Positions 42,833 through 52,504 of a stretch of 64,000 nucleotides of DNA are shown piece by piece. The stretch covers positions 1 through 64,000 of the forward strand of contig NC_091873.1 in assembly GCF_019399895.1 (NCBI RefSeq), read 5' to 3'. How positions within the stretch are numbered: the stretch's first letter is position 1; every line of letters begins with the position of its first letter. The translations under genes and the position numbers were made by a program. The notes beneath the pieces were generated by a model, which was not told the DNA's origin, made no database searches, and saw only the letters and a list, made by a program, of their open reading frames with translations. The DNA is from Cardiocondyla obscurior. Its lineage: Eukaryota; Arthropoda; Insecta; Hymenoptera; Formicidae.

Positions 42833-43475
42833 TTAACAGCCCTCCTGGCTGTTCATTCGTCGGCAAGTCCGTAACGTGCCGTTCGTGTCGAACCTTGGCA
42901 CCCACTTCCCGTTGCTCGTGTGCGCCCGGAATTTTCGGTTCTTCCATACTGCCAAAACCGAGACGTCGATGATTTCTTCGGTTGGCAGTTTGACCCTTGT
43001 AAATGGGTCGTCAGATCCGGGTGGGTCGCTCAGTATAAGACCCGCGCAATTGGCACCCATGAGCCCCGGTGCTGGATTTGACTGCTGAACCGACGGTGGT
43101 CTTGCTGGTAGGAGCTGTGGCGGTGGTCTTGATGGCCGGAACTGTGGCGGTGGGTTTGATAGCCGGAACTGTGGCGGTGGTCCTCTAGGGCCTACGGTCG
43201 GTCAAGGAAAAGGCGGTGGTGGCCTAACTTGAGACGACCCAGGTTGCGATGGCGCCGGTCTGGTCTGCGGCTGTGTTGGCTGTCTGTGCCGTGGCGTTAG
43301 GAACGGCATGCCTGTTGCTCGGGCGGTCAGTGTTGCCGTGGCCGTTGCCATCGCGGTGTGTGTACGACGTCTGGCTGTTGGCTCCGCCGGAGGTCGTCTC
43401 TTTGGTCTGGTGGCTGGTGGCGGTTCCGCTAACCACTGTGTGTGGCGTTCTTGCGCCCGGTCACCCCTTTTTTTT
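42833..43475 (-). pseudogene. Residual internal coding region of LTR element B
   Basis: On the minus strand a Pro/Thr/Ala-rich stretch (for example PPPQFRPSRPPPQLLPARPP, encoded by GGTGG-type repeats at 43,090-43,190) leads into DDPFTRVKLPTEEIIDVSVL and WKNRKFRAHTSNGKWVPRFD. It stops at TGA near 42,833, just before the purine tract and LTR. The last block looks like a genuine folded domain, but I do not recognise it. A stop at about 43,196 breaks the frame. The 5' part of the element is missing beyond about 43,475. Confidence 0.45.
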
Positions 43476-44000
43476 ATTTATCAAATTCGGATAACGTTCT
43501 GGTTGTACGTTGAAATTTGATTGGTATTTGAGATTAAAGACGTATTAATAAATTAGATAACTGACTCTTTGCATTCTGACTGTTTTTAACTTTAGCTCCA
43601 TATAGCCAATATTCTAATAATTTTTTCATATTTCCTAAGCATACAAGATACATGATGTCCAATAAAAAATAAGTTTCCATATCTATTGGTGTTTTAATGA
43701 TAAGAAAAGGAGATATTCTAGTGTGATGTTCTGGATTGCTTTGCTGACGGAATGAAGAATCAGTTTTGGCTTGGCAATTTTCGTTTGGTTAAATTGTCCG
43801 TCTTTCTACACGTTCTCCACGAACAGTACATAGTTCACACGCCCAGTATCCATCATGTTCTTTGACACACATAATTTTCGTTTTCTGTCTTGAGAAAGAC
43901 AATTTTAAATGCCTTGTCTTTCTCAAGTCAGAAAACGGCATTTAAAATTGTCTTTCTCAAGACAGAAAACGAAAATTATCCCAAAATTAAATTATACGTA
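43476..44000 (-). pseudogene. Transposase-like fragment (upstream half of the 41.3-42.0 kb gene)
   Basis: The minus strand reads VKEHDGYWACELCTVRGERV, then SNPEHHTRISPFLI, then FLLDIMYLVCLGNMKKLLEY and FQRTTRTLSEFDK. These are the ordered blocks of a transposon protein family common in insects (C..C finger, D(Y/I)MxLVCLG block). Stops after ERRTI and LIRL show decay. It is interrupted at about 43,475 by GC-rich element B and at 43,871-43,979 by a perfect inverted duplication. Confidence 0.55.
43871..43979. repeat. Perfect 43-bp fold-back inverted repeat
   Basis: Arms 43,871-43,913 and 43,937-43,979 are exact inverted copies around a 23-bp spacer that is itself a near-copy of part of the right arm. 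From 44,000 to 44,390 I see nothing else. Confidence 0.9.
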
Positions 44001-44389
44001 ATGTAAAAATATATATTTATAATATAAGTAACATGAGTATTTAATTTCGATTGTCAAAAGTCGCGAAATGTCTTAAAGTATAAGCTAGAATTAATAGCGT
44101 ACTCTTGCGATATACTTCTATCCTTGTCCGCCCGTATAAACACGAACGCGTGCAAGCGAGAGAGCGAAGGTGCGCCTATAATAATTTCTTAGCGTTCACT
44201 CATACTTTCTCTCTCACACGCACGGGTCGCGAGCGAGATAGAGCATGAGAACACCTCCCACCAAATTTTCCCCCGTCCTCTCGCTCCTTTTGGCGTTCTG
44301 CGCCTCACGTACGCGATCCGCGGTGAGGCCTCACGCACGGGAGCCGCCGTCGCCGCAGTGCGACAGGCCATTATTGCCGGTGACTGTAC

Positions 44390-45585
44390 ATAGATCTGTC
44401 TCGCTTCCTTTCTTTAATTATTCCTATGAGTCCTTCATTATGAGACCCCCAATCTTCTATTTTTATCCTTTTGAATTATCCAATTTCAAATCTTCCTCAA
44501 TCAACTCTAATTTGGATAGTTTTATCAATCGTTCCTTTCCCGATTCTACCCTTATTATACTGACGCTTCCAAAAGTTCTGATGACCTTCCTGTCGGTGTT
44601 GGAATTTTTCTCACCAACCCTGAGCTCAAAATCATGCACAAACTTCCTAACGAGACTTCTATCTTTTCAGCCGAGGCCTGGGCTATTTTTCAAGCGATAA
44701 TATTAGTCATTCAATTTAATATTACCTCGGTTGTCATTCTTTCCGACTCAAAGAGCGTCCTAAATGCTTTATCATCTTGGAGGCTTGCACACATTAATTA
44801 CATTATCGCACTCATCAAAGAGCAAATTACTAAAGCCATTTCTTTAGGCATTAATATTAATTTATTATGGGTTCCTTCGCATTGCGGAATTTTAGGCAAT
44901 GAAACTGCTGACCAAACTGCTAAAATAGCTCGCTTTCAAGGCAGAAAACCAAAATTTAAAATACTGTTCCCTGACTTGTTTGATAAACAAAGAAATAAAC
45001 TGAATAATTCCTTTGCTAATTATTTGCAGGAATCCGCTCTCACTAAAGGTTGTCATTACTTATCAACTTTCTTTAACTCGCATTCTAAACCTTAGTTCTA
45101 TAAGTACAAATTACCTAGAGATCAAATAACTCTTGTTAATCGGTTAGGTAGTAATCATTATAATCTTAATTACAGTCTTGCGAGTAAAAATATTATTAAT
45201 TCAGGCTCTTGTTCTTGTGGTTTTTCGAAACAAGATATTAATCATATTGTATTTCACTGTTCTCTCGCTGCTAAGAAATCTTCTAATTTGGTTAAATTTA
45301 TTTCAGGAAAATTTCCTCAAAACCCTCATGACATTTTTCCTTTGCTTATTAAACCTATCCCTAAATTCGTTAGACTCCTTTTCTTCTTTCTTAAGTCCCT
45401 GGACTTAAATATCTGATTAATTCAATTCAAACATACCGCTCTATGCTACTCGACACAAGACATGGCGGCTGAACCGCCAACCAATACGAACTACCAAATC
45501 AAGATTTTGCAAATGGCCGGATCGTATCTATGTTGGAAATGAGTGCCATCTAATAGAAGAAGAAGAAGAAAAAGAAGGAAAATGA
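44390..45585 (+). pseudogene. LINE 3' end: RNase H domain and C-terminal region
   Basis: The plus frame includes YTDASKSSDDLPVGVGIF, IFSAEAWAIFQAI, VVILSDSKSVLNAL and LLWVPSHCGILGNETADQTA, the full set of RNase H motifs (D, E, D, H/D) seen in I/Jockey-type LINEs. A TAG at 45,093-45,095 breaks the frame, which continues with FYKYKLPRDQITLVNRLGSN and a Cys/His segment (CSCGFSKQDINHIVFHC) to TGA near 45,415. The 3' tail ends in a (GAA)n-like run at 45,552-45,585. It is a 5'-truncated dead copy, usual for LINEs. Confidence 0.78.
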
Positions 45586-45840
45586 TTGCACGCGGCAAAA
45601 AAACAAACAAATGCGATCATACGATAACGTACCGAAAAATAATCTGTCGAGCCCGGTCGTTTGTAAATATTCATTTTTATGAATAATTTACCGCTTTAAA
45701 TGATTTTAAGAGCCGAGGACGTTAATGTTAGGGAAATGATGCGCTATCATTTCCTCACCACCTTGCGGTAGATAGCATGGTGCGTTTTTTTTATAGTGGT
45801 ATCCCCGGTAAGCCTAGTCCACTTTTAAAACATATTGTTA

Positions 45841-46878
45841 TTAATGTAACAATTGTTCGAAATGCCCTCCTCTGTGTTGTACACAGAATCGGGCCCTTCG
45901 AACTACATCTCGTGTTGCACGTTGCACCATATCTGCAGGGATATTTTGAAAAGCCGCAACGATGGCTTCACGAACCTCTTCTACAGCAGCTTCTCGATAA
46001 TTTTCCACTTCATTTTTTATGTAGCCCCATATAAAAAAATTTAACACATTTAAATCGGGTAATCGAGGCGACCAAGCAATCGGACCACCGCGACCCATCC
46101 ACCGATCGGGAAAACGTGCGTTTAATACCTCGCGCACTATTCGTGCCGAATGCGCGGGTGCTCCGTCGTGTTGATACACGATTTGTTGCCTTATTGCAAG
46201 AGGCACGTCTTCTAATAAAATCGGTAAATCCGTCTCAATAAAACGTTTGTAAATATTTGCAGTTAATCGTGGAGGGAAAAAATACGGACCAATCTAGAAA
46301 ATAAAAATATTTTAATTATGAAAAAAATATTCTTTTCCTTCTTTTATTCTTACTATTTTATCTCCAACGACGCCTGCTCATACGTTAATTGACCAGCGGT
46401 ACTGAAATGCGGTTTGCCGAACGACGTGTGAATTTTCGTCCGACCAGTATAAACGATTCCTAGAGTTTAATACACCTTTTGGTGTAAATGTGGACTCGTC
46501 TGTCCATAATATTGCTCGTCATCTCAAATGCACGTTGTGAGAGACTTAAAAATGCAATACAGTCCGGAAGAATATACGGATATAACGCTCGTTTTGATAC
46601 CCGCTTTCCCCCGGAAAGCCTTTCCGTCTCACCACGCGTTAGCCCCGCCTCCCCTCACCGCGCGACAGTAGTCGCGCGGAGCTTGCCTCTACTTTCTCTC
46701 CTTACCGCCCGCGCACCCCGCCTCTTGCGCCCCCTTCTCCGCGCTTTTTGCTAAAGCTTTGTGACGTTCTTACTCGGTAACTATTATGAATTTCGGAAAA
46801 TGGTATTGGACTTTTCGACTTGTATTTTTTCCATCTACCCATGGTTTACGGGAAGGACATCTTATACCGGACACCCTG
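45841..46878 (-). pseudogene. Tc1/mariner-superfamily transposase (DD41D-like), broken, with a 60-bp intron
   Basis: Two minus-strand exons. The first (about 46,560-46,354) carries LWTDESTFTPKGVLNS with the first catalytic Asp, and a TGA at 46,378-46,380 where Trp fits. A 60-bp GT-AG intron (46,353-46,294) follows. The second (46,293-45,841) reads IGPYFFPPRLTANIYKRFIE, YQHDGAPAH (second Asp), GGPIAWSPRLPDLNVLNFF, and stops at TAA. The third catalytic Asp, expected in a PLDFF-type block 41 residues on, is Asn here. The element's right end (46,786-46,878, GGACACCCTGTAT) matches the palindromic MITEs in the window; its left end is missing. It looks like a dead relative of the mobilising transposase. 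Confidence 0.65.
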
Positions 46879-46879
46879 T

Positions 46880-47299
46880 ATATATCACCTGTATTAATAC
46901 ACTTAATTCTTTTTACTTGTCACTTGCCCACGCTCCACTCTACTGTGTAATCGCGGGGCCTTGTCTCATCGAGGTGTCTATCTTGACCGGCACGCGACAG
47001 ATCTCACGTTACGAACGTGAGGTGATTAGCAACTGCTCGCCGCTGTCGGTCCGCGGGTATTTAACTCGGGCGTTTTATCGATGTCAACGGATTGTATTAT
47101 CGTAACTTGGTTACTAGGGCAATGTAATCTGTTATTCTCGGTAATAAGGTCTTGCAACTTTTTATTCTTATGATATTTATTTATTCAGTCTTTCAATTTA
47201 AGTGGGTTGCCGATAAGGATTTCTTTCAATTATGTTGCGAGATCTTATTCCGTGCTACTTACTTAATCTTACTGTTGTAATACGTTTCGGGTTACAACA
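46880..47299 (-). repeat. Partial LTR (TGTTGTAACCCG family)
   Basis: The minus strand begins TGTTGTAACCCGAAACG at 47,299 and matches 19,552-19,980. It ends at GTGATATATACAGGG, where the transposase-bearing element begins. The remainder of the LTR is not found on the other side. From 45,586 to 45,840 I see nothing. Confidence 0.75.
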
Positions 47300-47459
47300 G
47301 TATCCTTTATCACATATCTTTCCTACTGATAAGTTTGTTCTGAGCCTTGGTGAAGCACTTCGTCCAGTCCAAGGTATAAGCAAAACAAAGGCGCGAAAGT
47401 CCTGCGATCGTAAGAATATGACACGCGACCGGATCCCATAAATAAACGCAACCCGGCGA

Positions 47460-49745
47460 TAACGAAAAGGAGCCCTTAAGAATTTTCTCCCAACTGTTAA
47501 TGATAATATTCTGGAAGGTTAAAAGGCGAAGCCATGCGGGCGGAGTTTGGTATGATCAAATTTTTTCTCTCGGGCCAATAGATATCGGGAACTCCTCACC
47601 ACGAATTAAAAATCTAAGGGCGAAAACTAGAGCTTAAGAAAATCAGAGAAGGGATGAGATCTGAGTGACCAATAATTAAGAAAAAGGAAAAGTGGAGGGA
47701 CACGGCTGACAAATAAGAACACTGACTTTTTCAAAAATGAAAATCCGGCACTAGTCCTCCCCTTTTCCGAGGTTATAAAACCGCGCGTTTCGGCGGGACT
47801 CGCTCTCATTCAGTCTCTGGACTATATCAGAACAAATAATTTCTCTTTAAAGCAAAATAAGTGACTTGTGAAACCTTGTGAACCTTGTGAAATAAGAGGC
47901 TATCAAGGACTCCTCCGAGATAATCAAAGTCGGCAAGAAGTAAGTCTCATCATTTATTTAACCCTTATTTTTTCCTCCCCTTCAAAACGGTTCCACTAAA
48001 ATTCTAAAAATTCTATATATCTCCGAAATGAATAACGAGGGTATTGTCAGGGTGCCGTTCGCATTTCAAAAATTCGACATCTCTCTAGAGTCCTTCGAGT
48101 TCTCCAATGACTCGACTTGGTTAGCGGGTTTCCTTTTGTCAGAGGTTGCGAAATGCCGCCAGTAAATGGTGGCTATCGAAACCTTAATTTGAGTGAGGCT
48201 CCATCCGGTCAGAGAAACTGGAAAAATCTCTAAAGTGATGTATGGAGAGATCCGGAAGAAAGAATGCGACGTGATGCCCTAACATTTTCCCTCTATAATT
48301 CTTTCGTTAACTCAATTTTAAATTGATACCTTTTAGTGAAATCTAGCAACCTACGTTTCATTAAGAAAAGTCGAGCGCGGAGGAACCAGAAGATTAGAGA
48401 ATTACGAGAGCTAGTACGGAGTTTCTTCGTACAATTCTTGTTCGCGGCGGCGCCAAAGGTAGACATAGACGATCCTCCGAAACGAAGATCAGAGCAGCCA
48501 TGGTCGCCTCTTCCTTCCGCTCCTCCCAACTCGCCGTTTAACGGCGAGGATTCGGAAACCGAAGAAAACTCCCTGCCTCAAACACCACCACGGCGATCAA
48601 GAACTCCGACTTCATCCGAGCCTGAGTCGGAGCAGTTCCGCCCTACTCCTCCCTCCTACACTCCCGACATATCTCTAAATTCCACCGAACCTTCTCCTGG
48701 AGCTGCTCTTCTCCCATCCCGTCACCAATTCTTTATCCTGGGGAACCCGAGGAGGTCGGCTTTCTTGCTGAGGACGAGACCGTCTCTTGGCAAGAGCCAG
48801 ACAGCCCGGAACATTTCCCTTCTCCCGCCCCAAGTGTGAAGTTCCTCGGGGAGCAAGAGGAACCGAGAGCGGTCGCTGATCCTCTCCTCGAGCTCTTCCG
48901 GAGGACCTGCACTCCATGGACGGATCCTGTCCCAGAAAGGGCCTTTACCAAAGACCCTGACTATTTTGATCCTGAGGAGATCAGGAGAGAGGCCAGTGGG
49001 GCGTCTCCTGATCAAAATATCCTCATCTATTATTCCGGGGTGGAACACCCCTTTTAGCTCAATCAGGCTCATTGACCGAGTATTTCCGAGGTCGACAGCC
49101 CAGATCTCTGAAATAATAGAGATTGACCTGGAGTAACACTACGAAAATCATACACATTCCTACCACATTGTATATACGCATACACTCATATTTGTTAACA
49201 TTTAATTTCTTTTCTTTACGCTTAAAGTAATTATCGCGTTTTTTTTTCTTTTCCTTAAAATATGTTTAGAATGTATCTTTTGTTAAGGCCTATTCCTTTT
49301 TATTTTTTTATTATTATTTCTTTAAATTTATTTAATTTGTTTTTATATTCCAAAATTGTACTTAATTAATATTAAATTCATCGACTTACATTATTGAGAA
49401 CCTAGAATTAGTTATTTCAATTTAACCCTAATATCCTTTGTTGCGAAAAATCACCTCCGGTTCTGTCCCAGGGAATAAGAATTAAATTTCCTTCCCTAAA
49501 AAGAACCAAGATAACGCGCTAGCTCCACCTCGTTACCGATTCGAACCCATTCCTAGCGCGTTTACGCATGGCACCTCTAAACACGTGCCACGCAAGGATC
49601 GGCTGTTACGTCACTCCCCAAATCTTTTCCTTCTCTCTATCTGCTCTCGAGCTTTTTCCTAAGCATCCGAGAAGCGGTTAACAAACTCTTAAAATACTAT
49701 CCCTGACGTAACAAGAGTATAAATATAAAACTACTAAAATCTAAA
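47460..49745 (+). repeat. Family X repeat, copy B (2.3 kb, TATA, intron-like, coding)
   Basis: Same order as copy A on the opposite strand at 18,490-11,665. Features: TATA box GGTTATAAAACCG (47,772-47,784), leader, donor-like AAGAAGTAAGT (47,936), short frame MNNEGIVRVPFAFQKF (ATG 48,028), acceptor-like CCTTTTAG (48,334) and a larger frame to 49,057. The 3' part has an AT-rich stretch and the shared CCTAGCGCG...GTTACGTCA block (49,550-49,740). It could be a non-autonomous element or a duplicated gene; no LTR or TSD found. Confidence 0.6.
48336..49057 (+). pseudogene. Family X Pro-rich protein frame, unrecognised, one frameshift
   Basis: The first frame contains RSFFVQFLFAAAPKVDIDDP, PWSPLPSAPPNSP and an acidic/Pro/Ser-rich stretch. 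Near 48,690-48,725 coding passes to another frame (PSPILYPGEPEEVGFLAEDE, then FLGEQEEPRAVADPLLELF and KDPDYFDPEEIRREA) ending at TAG 49,055-49,057. The paralogous block in copy A (12,284-12,084, minus) has FFVQFLFAVAPSK and RLPSAPPAS. Conservation of the block between copies suggests former coding function. No domain recognised. Confidence 0.4.
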
Positions 49746-49752
49746 ACTTATT

Positions 49753-50548
49753 TTAATAATTGAGGTAGCCGAAAAGGAGAGAAGGTAGTATCTCTTGGAT
49801 AAGCTTGTGGAAAAAACTCTTATCCGCTTTGAATGGAAAAAAAGCTCCTTCCTCCACAATTAAAAGAGGTGTGGTGGGAGGTAAGGCCCTTGCGACCACC
49901 CTAAAATTATGGAGATGATAAAGCCTTGGACCCAATATATAAATATTTTTAGACATCTCTTCCGTATAATAGGGGTAGGATGACGGGAGAAACATGAGCC
50001 ACCGGGACTCTCCTCGATATCTGGTGTTTAAAATAAAATAGTGAGCGAGAGTCGGGGGAATAACCGCAGGAAATCGGAGAGTGGGCTTGCGGTTCTCTTT
50101 TTTACTTGGCGGTGTGTAAGAGGGGCCTAATGGTTTTGCCTTTTCGGAAATTTCTGCGAATGGCTGGGAAGCGAGAGAGAGCTGTACGGTTGTTTCTGAA
50201 CCAGAGAATTCTTTCGAATCGAAATGATCCTCGCTGAAGAGCGGATTAATTGCTTCAATAAGCAGCTACCGATTTTTTTTACTAGCTTGGTTTATAATGC
50301 AGTCCAGCGATATAGTATGCAAAATTTCCCGCCTCCACCTTACTCTCCTTGTTCTTCGGTCTCTTCGCGACTTTACTCCGCGCAATTTTCGGGGATTCAC
50401 TAATTAATTTAATTTAATTATTACCGGATCGTGGCTTTAGTGAAGTTAATTCGATGGGGATGAAGAAAGTGATTGTAGCTAACTTACTATTGATTGATCT
50501 TCGGTTCTGTCTCTTGTGAATAGGTGGAATTTGTTCACTTCCTTCCAT
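49753..50548 (-). CDS. Unrecognised spliced gene (3 exons), arginine-rich N-terminus
   Basis: The ATG at 50,548 opens MEGSEQIPPIHKRQNRRSIN and exon 1 ends at 50,488 with donor GTAAGT. Exon 2 starts at 50,399 after an AG acceptor; the codon split across the junction makes Met, and the frame continues NPRKLRGVKSRRDRRTRR. Donor GTAAGG at 50,343 and acceptor TAG at 50,268-50,266 bound a 78-bp intron divisible by three. If it is retained, a UAG ends the frame; if removed, the frame runs on in phase (LLIEAINPLFSEDHF, GPSYTPPSKKENRKPT, PTLAHYFILNTRYRGESRW, KNIYILGPRLYHLHNFRVVA) to TAA at 49,753-49,755, about 208 residues. A TATA box lies upstream. No known domain. Coding support is the 170-codon open stretch and three consistent junctions; the poor pyrimidine tract before 50,266 is a weakness. 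Confidence 0.5.
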
Positions 50549-50629
50549 CGGTGTAGTGTAAAACTCACTCGCGTACTATGATTGATGTAGTGCCAAGGCA
50601 AAACAAAGCACTAGATCTCGCAAAGTTTC

Positions 50630-50640
50630 GCTTTATATAG
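50630..50640 (-). promoter_or_regulatory. TATA box of the unrecognised spliced gene
   Basis: CTATATAAAGC on the minus strand, about 80-90 bp before the ATG at 50,548, a sensible distance for a start site near 50,605. From 50,645 to 51,722 I see only AT-rich sequence; an LTR-like end (CTACAGTGCAACA at 51,633-51,645) may be a scrap of the TGTTGTAACCCG family. Confidence 0.4.
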
Positions 50641-51722
50641 TTTTACCAAAGAGGGTGGATGACTCTAAGTTTCCTGCGTTTTCGGTAATTTAGATTTTTA
50701 TTAGTTACTTTGTTTTCTTCACCCTTTCAAAATTTCTTAAATCTATGTCTACCTATTGGTATAATGAAGGCGTCCCATCATCTATTGGAGTTCGTTATTA
50801 ACATTTATTTATGGCTCCACCTTCAAAAGCTTGATTTTCAAGATGTTTTAAAACAAATAAAAATTTTATCTGCGGTCCTTCCAGTTTGGTTTTCATGTGC
50901 AAGGTTTCTTATTTTATTGTTTTATTATTTGTGATTCTTAACCCTCGCAATAGCTCTACATCCGCTTCTTAATTTTTATAAGATATCGAATGCGCACGTT
51001 ACGATCACGAGTCTAATGATTTTACTAGTTCTTTATGATGTTCGATCGTAGATTTATTTCAATTACTACAGGCTGCTGGTCGTTTTCGTTTTATTTTATT
51101 TTTCAATATCTGTATTTTTGATGCCTGTATTTATTTTTCAGTCCCTTGCACTTTTACTCCTTCTAAAAGGTTTTGAATTTCAAGATTTTATTATTCAATT
51201 GTTAATTTTTTTCTGCCAACAGATAATGGTTTATTCCTTTTTCGGGTACTTGTTTAAATTGCGCGTCAAAACAAGAAACTGTAAAATCGGAGACATAACA
51301 ATTTTTACACAGAAAAAATCGTTTTGAAATGGCTTTAAAACATGTTTTTTTACAAACACTATACATTTTTTTTAATCACCGATAACTTGCAACGGACTAA
51401 CGATAAGCTAACATCAACTCCACAGCGCGTGTCAGCGCATTTTTCACGAAGAAAGTAATTATGATCTACGTCAGGCGTTTTCATTTTTGAATTAACCATC
51501 ATTGTACCATGACGAGGTTTAAATAAATAAAGTTAGTAGTAAGCTTGTTTAGCTAAAGAGTGTTTATTTCCAATGTACAACCATGCTCCCAATTTTGTTC
51601 TAACTTAGTTCCGAAAAATAGACCCTGTGCACTCGGCTACAGTGCAACATTGTTAATATAATATAATAGCCTCCACGACTTTGTCACTGTTTAATATCGT
51701 ATAATGGTTACTTTTAATATAA

Positions 51723-52250
51723 TACAGGGTGTCCTATACCTCATGACCCACCCGGGAGACATAGGTAGTTTTAATTATTTCGAACAAAAAAGTCCCATAC
51801 CATTTTTTAATTTGGGCGTTTATTTACGAGAAATCAACGTTTGAAAATTTATTATATTCGACCGAGAGCGAGACGATGCGACGAAGCGCGAGCGAGCAGT
51901 GCGGCGATACGCGAGGCGTGGTTAAAGGCATCACGCGAGCGAGACGATGCGACGACGTGCGAGTGACACGATGCGAAGACGTGCGAGCGAATTTAAGTAC
52001 AATCGCATCGTGTCACTCGCGCGTCGTCGCATCGTCTCGCTCGCGTGATGTCTTTAACCACGCCTCGCGTATCGCCGCACCGCTCGCTCGCGCGTTGTCG
52101 CATCGTCTCGCTCTCGGTCGGATATAATAAATTTAAAACGTGGATTTCACGCAAATAAACGCGCAAATTAAAAAACGGTATAGGACTTTCTTGTTCAAAA
52201 TAATTAGAACTAACTATGTCTCCCGGGTCATGGTATGGGACACTCTGTAT
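51723..52250. mobile_element. Palindromic MITE, TACAGGGTGTCC family
   Basis: Left half starts TACAGGGTGTCCTATACC, right half ends ATGGGACACTCTGTAT. Arms of more than 200 bp include GAGACATAG and the repeated GCGAGCGAGACGATGCGACG block. Non-coding; open frames through the arms are palindrome artefacts. Confidence 0.85.
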
Positions 52251-52502
52251 AGGCGTAAAAACGACGAGGATGCTGCGCGTGAGTGAGCGCGACAGGCGAA
52301 TCGCTAGAAATGGCGCCGTCGCCTGTCACGCTCATTCACGCGCAGCATCCTTGTCGCTCTTACGCCTATACAATTTATTATTTTAATTTTTTTCTCAATA
52401 ACGGTTGAGAATTTTGAAAAATGGTACAGGACTTTTCTACTTGTCTCAATCAATTCTATCTATCCTCCCAGTATCCTTTGTTATGTCTTGGACACCCTGT
52501 AT
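52251..52502. mobile_element. Second palindromic MITE, left end lost
   Basis: An inner hairpin (GGCGTAAAAACGACGAGGAT ... GCTCTTACGCC, 52,252-52,370) is followed by the shared right end (AAAATGGTACAGGACTTTTC ... TTGGACACCCTGTAT). Its own left terminus is absent: the MITE at 51,723-52,250 sits there instead. Confidence 0.75.
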
Positions 52503-52504
52503 AT

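Noticed and set aside
46488..46754. Plus-strand ORF opposite the DD41D-like transposase N-terminus
   Set aside because: Antisense of the transposase exon and of a GC-rich stretch; no independent support.
49530..49550. tRNA B-box-like sequence (GGGTTCGAATC on the minus strand) at the family X 3' end
   Set aside because: No matching A box or cloverleaf around it, and copy A lacks the motif.
51876..52127. Arg-rich ORF in the palindromic MITE
   Set aside because: It follows from GCGACGATGCGACG-type repeats and the inverted arms; the complementary half gives the same on the other strand.
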